From: JBHHZJ01 sp046758005
GTDB taxonomy: Bacteria; Pseudomonadota; Alphaproteobacteria; Kiloniellales; J153
NCBI GenBank assembly: GCA_046758005.1
Contig: JBHHZJ010000049.1
Location: 1-25,763, forward strand
Reading direction: 5' to 3'
Length of the DNA: 25,763 bases
The notes beneath the pieces are model-generated. The model saw nothing but the letters and a program-made list of their open reading frames with translations. It was not told the DNA's origin and ran no database searches. Of the stretch, positions 24,604-25,763 are shown piece after piece; positions within the stretch are counted from its first letter, which is position 1; each line of letters begins with the position of its first letter. The translations under genes were made by a program, and so were the position numbers.

Positions 24604-24684
24604 CGAAGGTCGGCTCTCCGGGGTAGAGCGGTCGTCCCGGCGACGCGGTCCCGACGACGGCTCATAGCCAGGGGCCGACCTTCG
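24604..24684. other. 81-nt stem-rich segment, possible structured RNA or palindromic element
   Basis: An 11-bp perfect outer stem (CGAAGGTCGGC with GCCGACCTTCG) encloses an inner stem of GAGC/GCTC and GTCGTC/GACGAC, with one G-G mismatch and a 16-nt loop. Some features recall a tRNA (GCTC-N9-GAGC like a D arm, CCA right after the outer stem), but there is no T arm and no proper anticodon stem. The strand cannot be assigned. It may be an unrecognised small RNA or a palindromic repeat. Confidence 0.4.
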
Positions 24685-24719
24685 CCACTGACTTACTTTG
24701 TTGGAGCCAAGCCGAACAC

Positions 24720-24745
24720 AAAAACGGGGGCAGAATCTGCCCCCG
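24720..24745 (-). terminator. Rho-independent terminator of the SPW-repeat gene
   Basis: On the minus strand, a near-perfect hairpin with 10-bp arms (CGGGGGCAGA / TCTGCCCCCG, 24725-24745) is followed by TTTTT at 24724-24720. It sits 21 nt after the stop of the SPW gene. This is a textbook intrinsic terminator for that gene. Confidence 0.88.
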
Positions 24746-24766
24746 AGAACACCGGTGATGCCGCGG

Positions 24767-25156
24767 TCAAGTCGCCCGCGCCTCGCGCTGGCGCCCGCCC
24801 CGAAGCGACCACGCCGCCAGCGCGATGGTCAGCACACCGACGACAACGAAGTTCCACGTCGCGGCAAAGGCGCCGGCTTCCGCGCCAACCATCGTCGTTC
24901 CGAAGCCCAGCACCCATGGAGAGATTATGAGCCAGACGCCGAACGCCATATCGGCCCATTCCTCCCACTCATGAAAAGCGACCAGGGCCGCGATGGCGGC
25001 AACGGCGATGATCACGCCCAACACAAAGGCGTTCCACATTGCGCGTTCGTTGGCGATAAACTGCAGCACCCAGGGCGAAACGAACAGCCAAACGCCCAGG
25101 ACAAGATTGGTGCTGTCCTGCCAACGGTTTGCCACGGTCTTCCAGAAGCTTGCCAT
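24767..25156 (-). CDS. SPW-repeat membrane protein
   Basis: The 129-residue hydrophobic protein contains two copies of the SPW repeat: LGVWLFVSPWVLQF (20-33) and FGVWLIISPWVLGF (72-85). Each is followed after a short link by WNAFVLGVI (41-49) or WNFVVVGVL (101-109). This gives four membrane helices from an internal duplication. The family's function is not established; members are small inner-membrane proteins. The start at 25156 is supported by AAGGGGGAT about 8 nt upstream. The gene is monocistronic, with its own terminator and a GCGGGCT/AGCCCGC hairpin in the 5' leader (25195-25217). Its base composition is less GC-rich than the core genes. Confidence 0.9.
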   Translation of the reverse strand: MASFWKTVANRWQDSTNLVLGVWLFVSPWVLQFIANERAMWNAFVLGVIIAVAAIAALVAFHEWEEWADMAFGVWLIISPWVLGFGTTMVGAEAGAFAATWNFVVVGVLTIALAAWSLRGGRQREARAT

Positions 25157-25417
25157 TGCACAATCCCCCTTGAAAGATGTCCGTGTTCAACCGGGCGGGC
25201 TCGCGATGCCAGCCCGCTTCTGGCACTCGTTACCTGCGAGCGCCAATTTGTGAATAAGATTTAATCTGCGCCTGGGCCGATGCAAGAGCGGTCAAACGGA
25301 GCGCTTATGCCGTGGACTTGACCCGTTTTCGTGGACGGTCATGGACTTGGCCGACCGGGGGATTTCGGATAAGTAATTGAAAACAGGCCAGTTTCTCTGT
25401 TCGAGCCGGAGCGGGGC

Positions 25418-25521
25418 GTCGGGATTCCTTACACTCGCAACCGCGGGCGCTCATCGCTAAGGCGTTGATTTTTCTAAATTTTAGCAAAACATCCCCCAAA
25501 ACGGGTGTCGGGATTCTTTAC
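25418..25521 (+). repeat. Pair of 15-bp direct repeats, 89 bp apart
   Basis: GTCGGGATTCCTTAC (25418-25432) and GTCGGGATTCTTTAC (25507-25521) differ at one base and have the same orientation. Such pairs can be binding sites of a regulator. Similar GTCGG-TTTAC-like motifs occur upstream of PEP-CTERM genes in my recollection, but no such gene is in view. Function is unknown. Confidence 0.5.
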
Positions 25522-25645
25522 GGTCGACTCAGCGGCCGTTTTGTAACAGGGGCAAAAGGGCGGCCCAAGATCGAGCCCAGCGGCATGGACAAGCAGGCGG
25601 AGGCTAAGGCGAAGCGGGGACGGGGCAGAGGCAGGCGCCGCGGAG

Positions 25646-25733
25646 TAATTGGGGACAGTATACTATTTTCAAACATCCGCTCGTCGAAACGATCGCGATT
25701 CGACCCCCGAAAATAGTATACTGTCCCCAATTA
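25646..25733. repeat. 88-nt palindromic element with perfect 25-bp arms
   Basis: The left arm (25646-25670, TAATTGGGGACAGTATACT then ATTTTC) is the exact reverse complement of the right arm (25709-25733). The 38-nt centre holds a second inverted pair, GTCGAA/TTCGAC (25683-25688 and 25699-25704). The element is far less GC-rich than its flanks. GGGGACAGTATACT-type palindromes are common near REP-associated tyrosine transposases, so a non-autonomous, RAYT-mobilised or related element is a fair guess. A transposase may lie just beyond the window edge. Confidence 0.85.
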
Positions 25734-25763
25734 TCCGACGGATTTTGCTTCAGGGCACCACCT

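Larger units (their letters stand above)
24390..24766. other. Gene-free stretch, 377 nt, repeat-rich
   Basis: No convincing gene is visible between the flavoenzyme and the SPW protein. The stretch holds an imperfect inverted repeat (24420-24468), a motif CTTTGGGTCAAAA near 24510 that resembles a dispersed alphaproteobacterial intergenic repeat (recalled, not checked), an 81-nt stem-rich segment (24604-24684), and the terminator of the SPW gene at its right end. The rest shows nothing I can name. Confidence 0.6.
25157..25763. other. Gene-free stretch, 607 nt, with repeats and AT-rich patches
   Basis: No credible coding sequence is seen. In order, it holds the SPW leader with a 7-bp-stem hairpin (25195-25217) and the palindrome AGATTTAATCT (25257-25267). 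TGACCCGTTTTCGTGGAC near 25319 vaguely recalls an IS3-type end but has no transposase beside it. Then come two copies of GTCGGGATTCYTTAC (25418 and 25507), an AT-rich patch around 25468-25492, and the large palindrome at 25646-25733. A possible 83-codon frame crosses the palindrome and is not convincing. Confidence 0.65.

Noticed and set aside
24604..24687. tRNA gene
   Set aside because: There is no T arm, the anticodon stem does not pair in proper register, and no discriminator base fits before CCA. It is kept only as a structured segment.
25318..25345. IS3-type insertion sequence end (TGACCCGTTTTCGTGGAC)
   Set aside because: The resemblance is vague, there is no partner end and no transposase remnant. 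It is mentioned only within the gene-free stretch.
25465..25716. Small 83-codon plus-strand gene
   Set aside because: It runs through the 25-bp palindrome, has no ribosome site and shows no recognisable domain.

Overview
The window is G+C-rich, densely coded, and looks like a chromosomal segment of an alphaproteobacterium, probably of the Rhodospirillales type. The main evidence is an imuA-imuB-dnaE2 mutagenesis cassette preceded by a perfect alphaproteobacterial LexA box (GTTC-N7-GTTC). A PyrE with the VEDLATDGGSK loop and the general gene complement fit this. I see no rRNA, credible tRNA, CRISPR array or intact transposase. This is a taxonomic inference from gene content, not a search result.

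Region 1 (1-4700, minus strand) is the SOS mutasome operon, transcribed imuA > imuB > small gene > dnaE2, with dnaE2 cut by the left window edge. It has two oddities. A complete FitA/VapB-type ribbon-helix-helix antitoxin gene without a toxin sits between imuB and dnaE2 and overlaps the dnaE2 start (ATGA). imuB also carries an in-frame N-terminal insertion of about 60 codons made of GC-rich palindromic, intergenic-type repeat DNA.

Region 2 (4713-11124) is housekeeping and general metabolism: thiE diverging from pyrE, an aldehyde dehydrogenase, a minus-strand pair (LEA14-like lipoprotein, then an AsmA-family protein), and a glutathione S-transferase.

Region 3 (11281-14942) is a peptide/nickel-type ABC importer: binding protein plus two permeases, without ATPase genes. 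A heptamer tandem repeat with a perfect 17-bp inverted repeat separates the binding protein from the first permease.

Region 4 (15002-16878) holds a low-molecular-weight protein tyrosine phosphatase that apparently starts with TTG. It diverges from a class III-like sirtuin whose 3' end overlaps an Fe-S-type uracil-DNA glycosylase-like gene.

Region 5 (17136-24389) is a catabolic block. It contains an enolase-superfamily enzyme followed by a class II (degradative-type) HMG-CoA reductase. A divergent locus follows: a UxaA-family dehydratase and a DMT transporter on the minus strand, and an SDR and an FMN-dependent alpha-hydroxy-acid oxidase/dehydrogenase on the plus strand. Together they suggest use of hydroxy acids or sugar acids, possibly with mevalonate-type compounds; the substrate cannot be read from sequence.

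Region 6 (24390-25763) is mostly non-coding and repeat-rich: imperfect inverted repeats, an 81-nt stem-rich element, one SPW-repeat membrane protein with a clear rho-independent terminator, a 15-bp direct repeat 89 bp apart, and a perfect 25-bp inverted repeat near the right edge. It looks like a landing zone for small repeat elements.
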